DNA from: Trichuris trichiura
Taxonomy: Eukaryota; Nematoda; Enoplea; Trichinellida; Trichuridae
NCBI GenBank assembly: GCA_037903355.1
Contig: JBAJFE010000014.1
Location: 1,736,001-1,800,000 of the forward strand
Direction: 5' to 3'
Length of the DNA stretch: 64,000 nt
Shown here: positions 34,951 to 46,162 of the stretch, piece by piece
Layout of the letters: every line of letters starts with the position of its first letter
How positions within the stretch are numbered: the stretch's first letter is position 1
Translations under genes and position numbers: made by a program
The notes under the pieces: model-generated
Database searches by the model: none
Told to the model about the DNA's origin: nothing
Seen by the model: only the letters and a program-made list of their open reading frames with translations

Positions 34951-35715
34951 GTCAGTTGTTTATGAATGGATAAAGCATTTCAAAGAGGAAAGACGACCGA
35001 AGAATGGGAAGACAGTCCACTACAACGGACGAGGAAACTGACTCCCATTACAAACCTGGTCAAACGCGACTACAAAGTAGCGATCAGCGTGATCGGTAAT
35101 GCGCTTGGGAGCTAGCCTGATTCAACCTTTGCATCTGCACGTGAAAGTTTTGTTCTGAGAATGCTTTCAGCTTGCTAAATCTCAAGAGCGTTGCGCGATG
35201 GCCAATCTTTACCGTACCACTGAATCTGAGGCTTCTTGATCGAATCGTCGCTGCGGATGCGACATAGATTTACCAGTACGTCCCAGAAAGTAAAATTCAA
35301 TCGAACCAACCGTTGCTGAAGGGATCAGCAGAACCGATGAAGTTTAAAGCAAAGAGACCAGTGTAAAAAATTATGGCACCCATTTTTTAGCACCCATATG
35401 AAGTAATTTTGCTAAACTTTTTCAAAAAAAAACAGTCAGCAGAAGCTATAACAAAACGGTTATGCAAAAGCTAAGGGGAATACTGGCCTTAAAAGGATGA
35501 GGCTATCCGGTTCCATCACGATAACATACCAGCTCATTCGTCAAGGAATGTGAAGTCAATTCTTCGTACAGTCCGAATCACAGTCCACCTAAAGTAGGCA
35601 TCTTTTCGCCGCGGGAAACTTTCACAACACCAGCTTCGCGGCAGCGGCTGAGCTTCTTCAAAATCAAGAATAGGGAACCTTTTTTCTACCAAGGCCAAAT
35701 AGGGTATTTATATGA
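34951..35715 (+). pseudogene. Decayed mariner-family transposase
   Basis: Reading across stops and shifts on the plus strand gives VVYEWIKHFKEERRPKNGKT (helix-turn-helix region). Then LDRIVAADA, IYQYVPESKIQSNQP and MKFKAKRPV follow (the VTGDE...YDPETK...KKFK block). Last is IRFHHDNIPAHSSRNVKSIL (the HHDNAPAH motif). These are ordered mariner hallmarks. Several stops (for example near 35390 and 35470) make it non-functional. Terminal inverted repeats were not identified. Confidence 0.8.
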
Positions 35716-35727
35716 TCATCTGCGTGC

Positions 35728-36436
35728 CATGTTAAGTTTCTTTTACAGAAAGCTTGTCCCGTTGAAAAATTTTAATTTTCCGGAGCTTTCGGGTCAAACG
35801 AGACCCATCTTCAGCGGTGTTAAAATGATGTAATGAGTGTTGCGTGGGGATGAAGTGCGAAATGTTTTAACTGTTTAAGGCGTGAGGCGTGTTTCACGAC
35901 CGCGGAGGCCTGTATTGCTGGTGCGACCAGACTCTCCAGCCGAAAGTTTTATGCTACGAAAGCAATTTACGCTTACGGAAAATCAAAGAAGCCCTTTACA
36001 TCAGGCACAACGAGACACAACCGAGATCAAAGAGCAGAAATAAATGAACTATGGACAAACATTGTCACCCGCTCCAATTGCTGCTCACCTGACTAAATAT
36101 ACAGAGGAAAACAAAGAACTACTGATGAAAACCAACAAAAATGGAGAAGAACCCTAAAAATGAACTTGCTGAATAACAACATATATCCAAAACAGAAAAC
36201 GGCTATCTGACAGACAGAGGAAGACACCAGGAAATCTACTTTAAAACATTCGACTTTAAACAGTTAAAACATTTCGCACTTCATCCCCACGCAACACTCA
36301 TCACATCATTTTAACACCGCGAAAATTTCAGTACATCATTTTAACACCGTTGAAGACGGGTCTCGTTTGACCCGAAAGCTCCGGAAAATTAAAACTTTTC
36401 AACGGGACAAGCTTTCCGTAAAAGAAAGTTAACATG
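35728..36436. mobile_element. 709-bp foldback element carrying a Penelope fragment
   Basis: The ends are inverted: CATGTTAAGTTTCTTTTAC at the left, and its near-complement at the right with TTAACATG. Arms of about 145-190 bp include GCTTGTCCCGTTGAAAA, TCCGGAGCTTTCGGGTCAAA and TGCGTGGGGATGAAGTGCG. The right arm has an extra repeat of the ATCATTTTAACACCG unit. The centre encodes LRLRKIKEALYIRHNE and, in another frame, HNRDQRAEINELW. These resemble the C-terminal end of Penelope endonucleases, so the element appears to have captured or been hit by Penelope DNA. TTAA near both ends may be the target site. Confidence 0.7.
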
Positions 36437-37396
36437 AAACTATACGGTCCTGTACCAAGAAGTCGCATCCACGTCTGCGTGCCATACAAAATTATTAACG
36501 CAGAAACTAGCTCACTATTTTTCGTTCAACATCAATGTTAAGTGGAATACACCCGCAAGAAACCACTGTAGCTTGTTTTCATAGCACCTAGTTTAGCGCT
36601 GGTACGTAGCAACGGCAATGCATGCCTCGACATCCCCTGAGGCAAGATGCCTGCGGCAGACACTTTCGACGAAGAGACGCGCTCACCTTTTTTCATTTTT
36701 CAAACTGCTTTCAATCTGTGAGTCAGGTGAAACACTATGTCAACATTGTGCAATAGAAAGCTCGCAGTATCCCAGAAGGAAGGTTTGCGGAGGCAGAGGA
36801 ATGCCTTCCGAAATGTTCAACGCTTCGTAGAAGTTATGTTGAAAAACATAACAATTTTGATGCCACTCTAAATAGTGCTATGTTGTTTCTCGGAAGATTT
36901 TTAAAACATCCTTTGTCCTAAATGAAGACCTACGTCATCACTGCCACCGCGCAAGCATTCTCTGCACAACACATCTGTAAAACTTGTACGGAAACTGACA
37001 GCCCATACGTGGGCGCAGTAATGTCGATAATATTAAATGACAATCTACGTCCCGATAATTAACACTAGTGAAGCGAAAAAGTCTTAGAGAGAATTTCTAT
37101 AGCGCGAAGTGACTCGTAAACTGAACACTCACGTAACTCGAGAGACGACTGTACATACGTACTCAAGGTCTTCATAGTTTGTTTCCGGCAGCACCTTCAG
37201 CTTCATCATTGCCAGTGCATGAAATCTCGCTTAGTCACTGCAGTAAGAACAACGTTAGGACCTAACACAGACATCGGGTATCTCAGGCAAACGTCGCCAT
37301 TTGCGCGCCACCATATTTACAAGGTTAAGAGCCCTTTCAGAGTTCTGACATGTTTTAATGAACGGAACTATAACTTTTTGGTACAAGACCATTGGT
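36437..37396. other. Intergenic, no gene seen
   Basis: Nothing recognised between two foldback elements. Confidence 0.4.
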
Positions 37397-37560
37397 TTTC
37401 ACGTTTGGATTGTTTGTAAGGAGCTTGTTCTATTGCAAAATACAAAATCTTAACGGTAAGCCCTAGATTTCGGGCCGCGCGTGACCCTGAGCTCAGCGGT
37501 ACCCAGTTTTTTGTATTTTTCAACGGGACAAGCTCCGTACAAACAATCCAAACATGAAAA
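37397..37560. mobile_element. Hairpin element, 164 bp
   Basis: Arms of about 60 bp: TTTCACGTTTGGATTGTTTG at the left is mirrored by CAAACAATCCAAACATGAAA at the right. Inside are GGAGCTTGT...TTG and CAACGGGACAAGCTCC. Shares the TTGTCCCGTTGAAAAAT word with the element at 35728. Confidence 0.7.
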
Positions 37561-38503
37561 GAACGATATCCATTTGGAGCCATGCTAACGACTGCACCCA
37601 TAAGCTTCAAAACCACTGAATCTTTATTCCTTTTTCGTTTTCTCATTAAAGCATGCATACTCTAAACTTTTTCAGTGCAACTATTCTAAGTCTGGGAAAT
37701 TTGACATTTCGTACTGAAGTCCTAAAAGCGTTTGAGCCTTAAGAATTCTGCCAATTCTCCAATCACTTAGAAGCAAGGTAATATTGAACGAAACTGAGGC
37801 ATCAATAATTTTTAAAATGACAATCACTGTACAATACCCTACTATCCATTTCAATCGCAAGTCATATGCTCACTCACTCAATTCGCCTTAGGTTATTTTT
37901 AACTTCCTAAGCTCCAAAAACTGCTCGCTCGGTTTAAGCACGTAGTGGGCGCCTCTTCCGACAGAGGAGCACGTTTAAACCGCACCGTATTAGGAACAAT
38001 GTTGCAACGATATGGCACGTCACCCTAAGAAAGATTAAAGTACACAAATGAAACTGCAGCTTTTTCGGGAAAATCGTCCAGCATTACTTCTGATCATTTG
38101 TGTATCAACTAGCACTATACTTTAATCGTAATTTTAATAAAGCACACGTGGTGAGACGTAAAACTAAATGCAAGTAAAGTCATTCATGCACTGCAACGCA
38201 ATCTGACGCGTTGCCGTTTGGTCACGCTTTGGGAGCACCCAATTGATGAACGGCCGAAGTTCCCTGAAAATTAAATAAGGCATACAGTTGACGCGACCAT
38301 TAAGTGACCGAAATGCACCAAAGGCAACGAAATTGCACTGTACACTATACGGTGACAGTCTCAAGGCGTTACTTGCCGTGTACGACTAAAGTATGCGCGC
38401 TGCGTGACAGGCATTCAGGGAACAATTACAACCCTGTCACTACCGGACGTCACCCTAAAGAACGCCGACGGAGAACAACGGCTGCCGGAGCTCCAGTGGC
38501 AAT
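37561..38503. other. Intergenic and LST-2 downstream sequence
   Basis: No gene seen. An AATAAA occurs at 38137-38142 on the plus strand, but no plus-strand gene uses it. A poly(A) signal for the minus-strand LST-2 gene was not obvious. Confidence 0.4.
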
Positions 38504-40138
38504 TCAGTTAACTGTGTCAGCACTTAGAAATTCAAAGCACTGGTCACAAACGCGAACAGGCTTCGCATATCCAAGAGAAGGTAAAGGAACAAAGTTTGTC
38601 GTGCACCGACCGCAGAAAATGTTTCCACAACAGCGGCAATGGTGTCGCCGTCGCACAAACGAAAAGCGCACTTGACATAAGCTGCAAGAATCGCACTCCT
38701 CGTCCGGAACCCAGGATACAACATGAACGTGCTGTAGATCCGAAGGTTCAGCCGCGTCGATGCCCGTCTCTTCCGGATGACCTGGTCGTCTGGCTACTTG
38801 TCCCGCTTCTTCAAATATCTTTCCAGATGGATCCTCGTCGTCAATCACGGGATGAAAGATCGTTTTGAGAACAACTCGTAAATCTGACGGATAAGTGCTT
38901 TGCCATTGGTCCGCAATGCCAGCAATGCAAACGAAAAGGCGATGAATTAGGTCGTTCGAAGAACGATATCTAATGCGAGGCGCAGTTTGAGAACAAACAA
39001 AGTGTCCAGCGGTTGAAACGGTACTATCATCAATACGAATGCACGACGACTCATCCGGTGTTTCGATTGCGCTAATTTCAGGACAAACGTTTTCAACGTC
39101 GCAGCCTTGCTTACAATTTTGCAAAACAGTAGGCTGCGACAGAACAGTGACTACCGGAGAAGGTGAAAGGACTGATGCTTCGGTGCTGGGTCGTTCGCCT
39201 GTTTTCCTCTGCAAGCAGAAGTCGGAGAAAAGGGACACCTCTTCAGGGCTAAAGTCAGATTCCAATGAGCTGCTAAGCTTACTCTCTAATGTCGACATTT
39301 CGTTGTCGTCAAGCGTTAGCAAAAGTAACTTTATCTTTTCCAACAGCCGGCGGAAAGGTCGTAGCATTTCGCACATATTCTCTTGCGGGCGATCCATGTT
39401 CAAAGGTCCATCCGGATAAATGACAAGGCCGCATACTATTGCTAGACGAGGCAGGGAAAACATGATGGTTGGGTCACAGGTTTCTATTTGCTCTTCAGTA
39501 ATTAGACCTTTTTTCTTAGCTCGAATTAAGGTCTCCGAGAACAGTACGACCATTTCCAGCTGCAGCTCGTACTCACGCGCAGTTTTCACTGGAACCATTG
39601 TGGACACATAGTTCAGCTCGAATTCGGCAAAAAGATGGTCGAAAACAAGCAGCGCATTTTTCACCTTTTCGGGGTAAACAGACGGATTCTTCAAGCTCTG
39701 CAACTTAAGCATATCGCGAAGTTCATCCACATGACGAGACAGCGACTTGGCTAAAGGGCGCAAGGCATCGCTTTCAAAGTCTCTGTCGACGATGTTTGAA
39801 CCTGCAGCAAGGCATTCCGCTGCAAACCACAGTTGACCAGAAAAACTGTCATGAAGTACGTCGTCCGGAAATTTAACGCGATAGTCTCTTGGAGCACGAT
39901 CTCTTGGATCTGGAAAAAGGTAGGACAGCATTTCCTCAATTATTTGGAGCACTCGGTCTTGGCAAGATCGAAGCTTTGCCACCAGTTGCTGACATCGTTC
40001 CGGATGTCGACGATTGTCAAAAGCGTCCAATTCAGCAGCGACAGTATTCAATGCTTCGTCGGCGAAAAAGAACTTCGCGAGAGGTGACCAGTCATCAACC
40101 TGCGGTCGGCACAGCAACTTCCGGAAGTTCAGCATCAT
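38504..40138 (-). CDS. lst-2: LST-2 / ZFYVE28-type FYVE zinc-finger protein (intronless)
   Basis: A single uninterrupted frame of 544 residues. The N-terminal 280 residues carry the family-specific domain: FFADEALNTVAAELDAFDNR, FRSCQD-like LRSCQDRVLQIIEE, QLWFAAECLAAGSNIVDRD, FELNYVSTMVPVKTAREYEL and LPRLAIVCGLVIYPDGPLN. A conserved mid-region reads SNDLIHRLFVCIAGIADQWQ. The C-terminus (about 474-540) is a FYVE finger with all key blocks: WVPDEECDSC (WxxD), RRRHHCRCCG and VRVCDQC. FYVE domains bind phosphatidylinositol 3-phosphate on endosomes. LST-2 is a negative regulator of EGFR signalling in C. elegans. It is shorter than vertebrate homologues (about 890) because the linker is reduced. 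The lack of introns is unusual beside its intron-rich neighbours. The 5' end faces the ELM2-SANT gene 603 bp away. Confidence 0.95.
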   Translation of the reverse strand: MMLNFRKLLCRPQVDDWSPLAKFFFADEALNTVAAELDAFDNRRHPERCQQLVAKLRSCQDRVLQIIEEMLSYLFPDPRDRAPRDYRVKFPDDVLHDSFSGQLWFAAECLAAGSNIVDRDFESDALRPLAKSLSRHVDELRDMLKLQSLKNPSVYPEKVKNALLVFDHLFAEFELNYVSTMVPVKTAREYELQLEMVVLFSETLIRAKKKGLITEEQIETCDPTIMFSLPRLAIVCGLVIYPDGPLNMDRPQENMCEMLRPFRRLLEKIKLLLLTLDDNEMSTLESKLSSSLESDFSPEEVSLFSDFCLQRKTGERPSTEASVLSPSPVVTVLSQPTVLQNCKQGCDVENVCPEISAIETPDESSCIRIDDSTVSTAGHFVCSQTAPRIRYRSSNDLIHRLFVCIAGIADQWQSTYPSDLRVVLKTIFHPVIDDEDPSGKIFEEAGQVARRPGHPEETGIDAAEPSDLQHVHVVSWVPDEECDSCSLCQVRFSFVRRRHHCRCCGNIFCGRCTTNFVPLPSLGYAKPVRVCDQCFEFLSADTVN

Positions 40139-40741
40139 TCAAGCAATTAGACCGTTATTTTCGGAGCAGCTAATGCTGAGGCACACTCTTTCAAGTGACT
40201 TACTCTTAAACGTCGAAAATAAAGGCATGAACACTTTGACCGAATAGCAAGAATCAGCAAAGACATGATCAGAAAGGAAAACCAGAATAGACATGTACAG
40301 TATAATGATTAGCATGTTCGGCCATCGACGAAACAATAATCAAATGAAATGCACGCACAAACTAAAGTTGAAATATACAGATACAGAAAAGAAAACCGTA
40401 AATATTCGTAGCTGATTTACAATCGTAGCAGCACTTCATTTTAATCTGCCTGTGAGCCATTACTTGCACATCATTTTTGGGTAGATGCGATAGGTTCCCG
40501 TAGGGTTATCATTTCCATTAAGAAACATTGGCTTTTGTCCACCATGGAAGAAAGGTGTTGACGTTTATGTTCGCTCTTTAGTTCGTATTAGGTGAGGAGG
40601 TAAACAGTTAGGAACAAATAAAAATGATGAAGAAAACATCTGTAACCAGCCTTTCTGTAATATAAATGAAGTGTTGAAGCGTACGTTTCTGAACGCTGAC
40701 ACTTTTCTTCTGCTCCGCTTTATAGTCAACGCTCAGCAGCG
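40139..40741. promoter_or_regulatory. Divergent intergenic region between LST-2 and the ELM2-SANT gene
   Basis: The 603-bp space between two divergent start codons must hold both promoters if no upstream exons exist. No specific elements were identified. Confidence 0.35.
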
Positions 40742-41527
40742 ATGGAAACTGCGCCGACACCTGGCAAGAGTGGTTATTCCCTTAAATGTCGTAAGTGTTT
40801 ACAATTGTTCGCCAGCTGAAAAGTACGACGAAGCGGTTTGTAATTTTCTAGCGCAGCAGGGCACATCGAGACTTGGATGCAACTACCAAGCAGTCATTCC
40901 GCCGTGTATGCCAAGTCAAGAGAAAAGTGACAGTATTGAAAATTGCCCCAAAGAAATTTTCATTGTTGAACCGCAAGGTAAAAGGTATATTGGCGACGGT
41001 GATGACATACGAGCTGGCTGGACAGACGAAGAGAAGTCGACCTTTAACAGTTTGATAGAGAAGCATCACAAGTGCTTCCGAGAATTTTTGCCAATGGTTG
41101 GCCAATCTGTATTTTTTTATTTTGAAGAAGCTTCCACCTAATCCATTGCAGTTGCCGAACAAATCATTGGGTGACATACTATCCTATTTCTACTTATGGA
41201 AACGTACCGAAGCGGCAGATCACGTTCGCTGGCGATCAGCCCGATACGTGTAAGTTGTCCATGGCATCAGTCATCATGAATTTCAAGCATTTACATACGT
41301 GCAGTATTCCCGAAGAATCCGAGAAGAAGGTACCCCCAAAGGAATGCCGTAACTGTGGCAGGATATGCTACCAACCGACCAATACTATGGTTGGAGTTCT
41401 GTGCAGAACTTGTGCTTTGTCGTATTCGTAAGTGCACCTTCTTGGTTTGTACACTGATTTAACATAGTCTTCTTTCAGGCTTACGGGTTGTTTGCCATCA
41501 TCTTCGATAAAGAGCAGTTCATCTTGA
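40742..41527 (+). CDS. Small ELM2-SANT-GATA-type zinc-finger protein (MTA/RERE-like)
   Basis: Five exons (40742-40790, 40852-41096, 41152-41249, 41305-41427, 41479-41527) join in frame to 187 residues. RLGCNYQAVIPPCMPSQ is the start of an ELM2 domain. GWTDEEKSTFNSLIEKHHK plus LPNKSLGDILSYFYLWKRTE across the second intron is a full SANT domain. ECRNCGRICYQ followed by LCRTC is a CxxC...CxxC finger placed where MTA and atrophin/RERE proteins have a GATA finger, with a shorter 15-residue loop. These proteins are subunits of histone-deacetylase co-repressors (NuRD or related). The second half of ELM2, usually some 40 residues more, is absent, and there is no BAH domain. The second intron starts GTTGGC, a weak donor, so this junction is less certain. 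EGL-27 or LIN-40 relationship is possible. Confidence 0.7.
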
Positions 41528-44500
41528 GCAGCGGTTGCAGGCAAACAGTAATAAAAACGTCCACTTAAGGGATAGAGCCAACCAGTTGTTTTATTCAGCA
41601 TTTTGGAATGCGCTTAGGTTCCTGCGGTCTGCTTGCAGGTGTGACTGAAGTTTGCTTTCATTAATGCGCAATGAAAGAGCACACTATTAATAATTATATG
41701 GTAAACAGGTAAAATGATTTGCAGAAGAGACGAATGGATATTATCCATTCGTAGGTAGGGGGTTTGTTTTGGTGTTTTACAGACGTACAACGGGTAAAAA
41801 GCTGTGGAAAGGTTAAAATTAAAATGAACATTTGTTGAGAAATCAAACAGCATTTTAAATCTTTGAGAATCAAATGACCCTTAAGCCCGTTTGATGGGAG
41901 AATGCCTAAATGCCCATACGGCTTATCTATTCCTATTCATATATTGTATCCGTGAATAGGTATACGTAAAATAATGGGAGCTATTGGTCACAATGATCAG
42001 AGTGTGAAATCTGTTACAAGCTGTCTATGTTTTCGAAGATGTACTTATTCTGGTCACAGCATTTGAACTACACGGTCATGTAATACGTATTTTAAGGCGT
42101 TGTTCTGTTGACTCAGCGAAGTCTATTCATGGTCAACTTTTCATTGCGAAAAGTCACTTCACCTTCACAGCTAACCTTGTTCCATGGTCTTTGTTAAAAA
42201 GTGGGATTCGGTAGCTGTGCTCATCTTGTATACAGGTTGATGGGTTGGATAAATTCCAGATTGCTCTTTACTCAGGAGTTCTGATCAGCGTTGGAATGGC
42301 GGGACAAGTCCTATTGTATAAAAGAATCAGCTGAAAAGTTCGACGTAACTTTATTAAGTGGCTGCTGAGTAGGAGGCACGCATTGTCCATCATGAAACAC
42401 TCGGTTCAGTTGATGGTCGGATGTAGAACGCTTCCTTTACTTTTCTCTGTTTCTCTGTCCCTTTAATGGCAGAGCTTTGAGACGACTTGGCCCGTCTCAA
42501 CTCTCCCTAATGTGATTGCGTATACTACAGTTAATGTCATAAGGAGTTCATTCATGGTCTTGTTAGGATCCAGATTTCGAACGACATTCTGCTCTGTGAC
42601 TCTTTTCTCAACAAAGAATATGCATCAATTCTACTTCACTCACGGAACAGGACAGCAGCCTAAATGCAAGACTACAAGTCAGTTGAGCAGGTCATGAAAA
42701 AAGTACTTCCTTACGTAACTATGCAATTCAGGTTTCTTCCTAACACCAGTCTATTTCGGATCTAAACTGTCTTACGATTAAAGCAGGACTTTTGGCGTTG
42801 CCTCTGACTGGTTGCCATTGAAAATTCAGTTGCTGCTTGGTAGTAACGGATATAGGCTGCCTAGGAATCTTTAGAAATTAAATCCACCTTGGGGAAGGCA
42901 GTTGTCGCAAAAAGTGGAGAGGGTGCTGCAGTAGTTTCCTGATTGAATTCTATTGGCTACTACTGCGCTGGACTAGGACTGGGTTATCATAGTTTGCGCA
43001 ATATCACATCAGCGATTTCAATAAATACGTTGGAGTAGTGTCAGTTCAACCGTTTCAGCAAGGTTTTCGCTCGGTCATATCAGCAATTTCAGCAAGCATA
43101 TTGTCGCGGTGTTATGTTAGCGAATTCAACAAGCGTATAGGGACAGTCTTTGTGAACAGTTGCGAGAAGCATTTAGGGGGGTGCTACCTGAGCGATTGGA
43201 ACAAATGTCGTGGCACAGTTGCAGATCGTGATGAGTAAGACGAACACGATTAGCACAATTTGCTTGATATTTCGTTGGGATTTGTTGGCATTGCGGTGCG
43301 TTTATGAGTCCGTGTGACTTGTGCCTGCACGGTAAGTGATGAGCACTGTGTAGCACGCTTCCTTTGCGAGCAGAGTTTTTTTTCTCGAAAGGACGTGCAA
43401 CTGCGGGCATATCCTGATCGTTATTTCCTGTGCACCAGAAGTGGAGATGGCAAAATGCACCAGTTTGCTACTGTGAGGTTTCTCTCTGACCAGGGACATG
43501 ATTCAAAAGCAGGAGATCCGGCAACACAATGGTGCATTAATTCAGTGGCTCGCAGGAATGGGGCGAGGAATGGGGCGAACCTTCCTAACCACAGATTACG
43601 ATACTGTCAACAACTTTCTTTGACATACGCCACGATTATGCGTAGCAGTGTAAACTTGCCTTGATGCTATCGTTCTCTAATTTTGGCTTTGGCTCAGGCA
43701 GCTGAAGCTAACTCTTACTAACCAGAGAATGCTTCCCGCATATTAAGTCTAAATTCGGCCCGTAGTTGCCCACATGAAATGAGCGTCTGATTTTGGTTTA
43801 TTCCTAAGCTGTTTCTGCATTCACTATTGATAACAAGACAACTGTGACTGCCCTGTAATAACTCACTATTTATCATGACGTCATTGTTAGCCAATCAGTT
43901 TTAACTGCCGACGCTAGCGCCACTTACCGGTACTATCGGATGAGGTTTGTTGTAATTGCGACAACATCCATGTTTCATTGAAAGGGTGAATACCTCACGT
44001 GTACTGTTTCAGCTTTCCGTCTACGATTCTGAATAAGTAAAGTGTGAAGGGAACTACATATTTCTGCGCGAAAGGCTAAGGTTTTATTTTCATTAATATT
44101 CTAATACATGTCACACTGAAATGCGGTGATTTGCTATTGATTTCTCATAAAGGAGGGACCAAACGACACTTCGGCTACCCTTGGTAGTGATGACTCAGGG
44201 AAAGTATAAAGGAGAGGTCAACGACCCTTGACCCTTGCCAGATGTTGTGCTGATTGTCATGTATGCCTGTTGGCAACAGGACTGAACGCTCTAGGAGTAC
44301 ATAGAAAAATCCTGATACGCTGTCCTGGAACACCAAATCCCGTAGCACAAGACTTCTAGTCACAGAATGTCAAAAATCTTGAACTCTAAAAGCGACCTAA
44401 GGGCTTTTTATCCTGAGCTGCTAAGGAAGGAATGCATTTGAGTTGTAATTTTATTTTTTGAGTTATGAACATGCAGTAGCTGCTTAAAATTTTTTTCTCA

Positions 44501-45097
44501 TTTTCTCATCTTCCATTCTGTAAGCGTTGAATGACTTTGTAAATGTAGCGCCGCTTAGTAAACCACTTGCTTAGGCTTTGGCATTGTACTGCGGTGGTCT
44601 AAAATCTTATGAGTGGTCAAAGTGTGTTTATAAATTAACAGAACTGTCAAAAAGCTTTGGAAATGAGATTTCACGTGACGGTAGAGGTGAGTGTTGATTT
44701 CTCCACGTTAATGCAATGCAGGAAGAGCAAAACAAATTAATTTGATATACTTTGTAGCTCTTCCAGACCTTTTCCCATAACTGTAATTAAGGTTGACTGC
44801 GATGCTAAAGGGCAAACTGCCAGAATGGCATATCGGAATGAGCTTTGAGAAATCAAAAGTGCAGAGGTCTGATGACAAACTATCCTTGACGACTCTGCTC
44901 GAAAATTGCGTCTGCTTTCCCATTGCGTTTGTATTTATAGACAAAACAGACTGAAGTTAGAAATGTAGCTCTTCTTGGAATGATCATTTAATGTTTCCAC
45001 CTGATTCCAGATTTTTGAACTTTCAGCATTTAGACCTCTTCTTATTTCGACTCCTTTGGTATGCCACCGTTGAACATCACTCTACGTTTCAATACAT
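41528..45097. other. Gene-poor region
   Basis: About 3.6 kb with no supported exon. A short palindrome (GAATGGATATTATCCATTC, about 41730) and a degenerate tandem repeat (43000-43215) are the only structures noticed. Confidence 0.4.
43000..43215. repeat. Degenerate tandem repeat, unit about 45 bp
   Basis: About five units of the form AGCGATTTCAACAAGC...GG.CAGT follow each other: ATCAGCGATTTCAATAAATA, TTTCAGCAAGG, ATCAGCAATTTCAGCAAGCA, TTAGCGAATTCAACAAGCG and TGAGCGATTGGAACAAATG. Spacing is about 33-52 nt. Confidence 0.5.
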
Positions 45098-45373
45098 TCA
45101 CTGCCACTGGCTTTTGAGACCTTGTTGTTTCATATGCTCAAACTTTGAAAGTTTTTCATCTTCAGAGTCATAGTTCCAGGCCGTTCGAAATGCACGCACT
45201 TTTGGTATAACCCAAACCGTCGTTTGTGGTGCATCCTCCATTTTGGCTGGCATTACACTTTCGGCATTTCGTGTATCAGGATTTTGTGCCGCACTAAGGC
45301 TTCTGATGTTTGCTTCGTGAAAGTTGCTGATGTAGTTTGTATATGAGACTAGGTTGCTCAGCAAGTGCTCCAA
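45098..45373 (-). CDS. Unrecognised short open frame
   Basis: A frame of 91 codons starting with ATG. The product is hydrophilic and acidic towards its end (NYDSEDEKLSKFEHMKQQG), with no signal peptide, membrane segment or known domain. Residue composition is reasonably protein-like, so it could be an exon of a diverged gene. There is no homology I recognise and no linked exon. Confidence 0.25.
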   Translation of the reverse strand: MEHLLSNLVSYTNYISNFHEANIRSLSAAQNPDTRNAESVMPAKMEDAPQTTVWVIPKVRAFRTAWNYDSEDEKLSKFEHMKQQGLKSQWQ

Positions 45374-46162
45374 CCCTCTGTCAAAGATTAGAGCGTTTAT
45401 ATGGAGAGCGCATCAACAACCATATGTTGGGGAAAATCTGTACTGATCATCATTATCAAAGTAACCGCTGTTATTTCATTATGCTGAGTATTGGGAAGAG
45501 CAAAATTTGTGGTTCCTTACAGGTGGATGTGTTACATAAAAAGAGACTGCTTAGCTGTTTGGGAAACAGACTTCCATTTTTAGATCTTATCTTTAGCAAA
45601 GAAAAGAATTTTGGAAGTTTTATAGACGAAACGGACCAGTCCCGAACGTTACAACTGATTATATCAGTAGAACAAGGTGCGCAATTTAGGGCACAGAAGT
45701 CTGCAGTGAGATCTCCTACAAGAGTCTTGACTTAACTACATCTTCAATAATGAGAAAGCGGTAAATGTTAAAAATGCAATTAAACTAAAGGCATACGATT
45801 TTATAACGAGGAGACAGTTTGTTAATTAAATGCAACGCTTTCGCAAAGCTGAAATGAAAAACAGTTCCATAATGAGGCTAATAAATTGTCTGATATCCGG
45901 CCATAAATTTCCAAACAAAAGAGACGTGAATGCCATTTTTAACTTTGCATTGTCCTCACCGATAAAAAGTGAGATGGAAATTTAATTGCTGTGCCATGGG
46001 AACGTTGCAAACTGAAAAGCAGTTGATGCTTAATAGCGGGCTGTAATATATTACACCTGTTTTTATCACAGCCTTTTGTGCATTTGCGTCGCATTTTGTC
46101 ATCGCTGGCTATCTGTTGGTTAGCGAGTAACCAACCCTCTATAAGAAACGGTTCATTTATAC
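45374..46162. other. Intergenic, no gene seen
   Basis: No supported feature. The last 8 bases (46155-46162, ATTTATAC) are the left target duplication of the MITE that follows. Confidence 0.4.

Noticed and set aside
39000..40240. Several plus-strand ORFs of 60-126 codons
   Set aside because: Shadows of the LST-2 coding exon on the minus strand.
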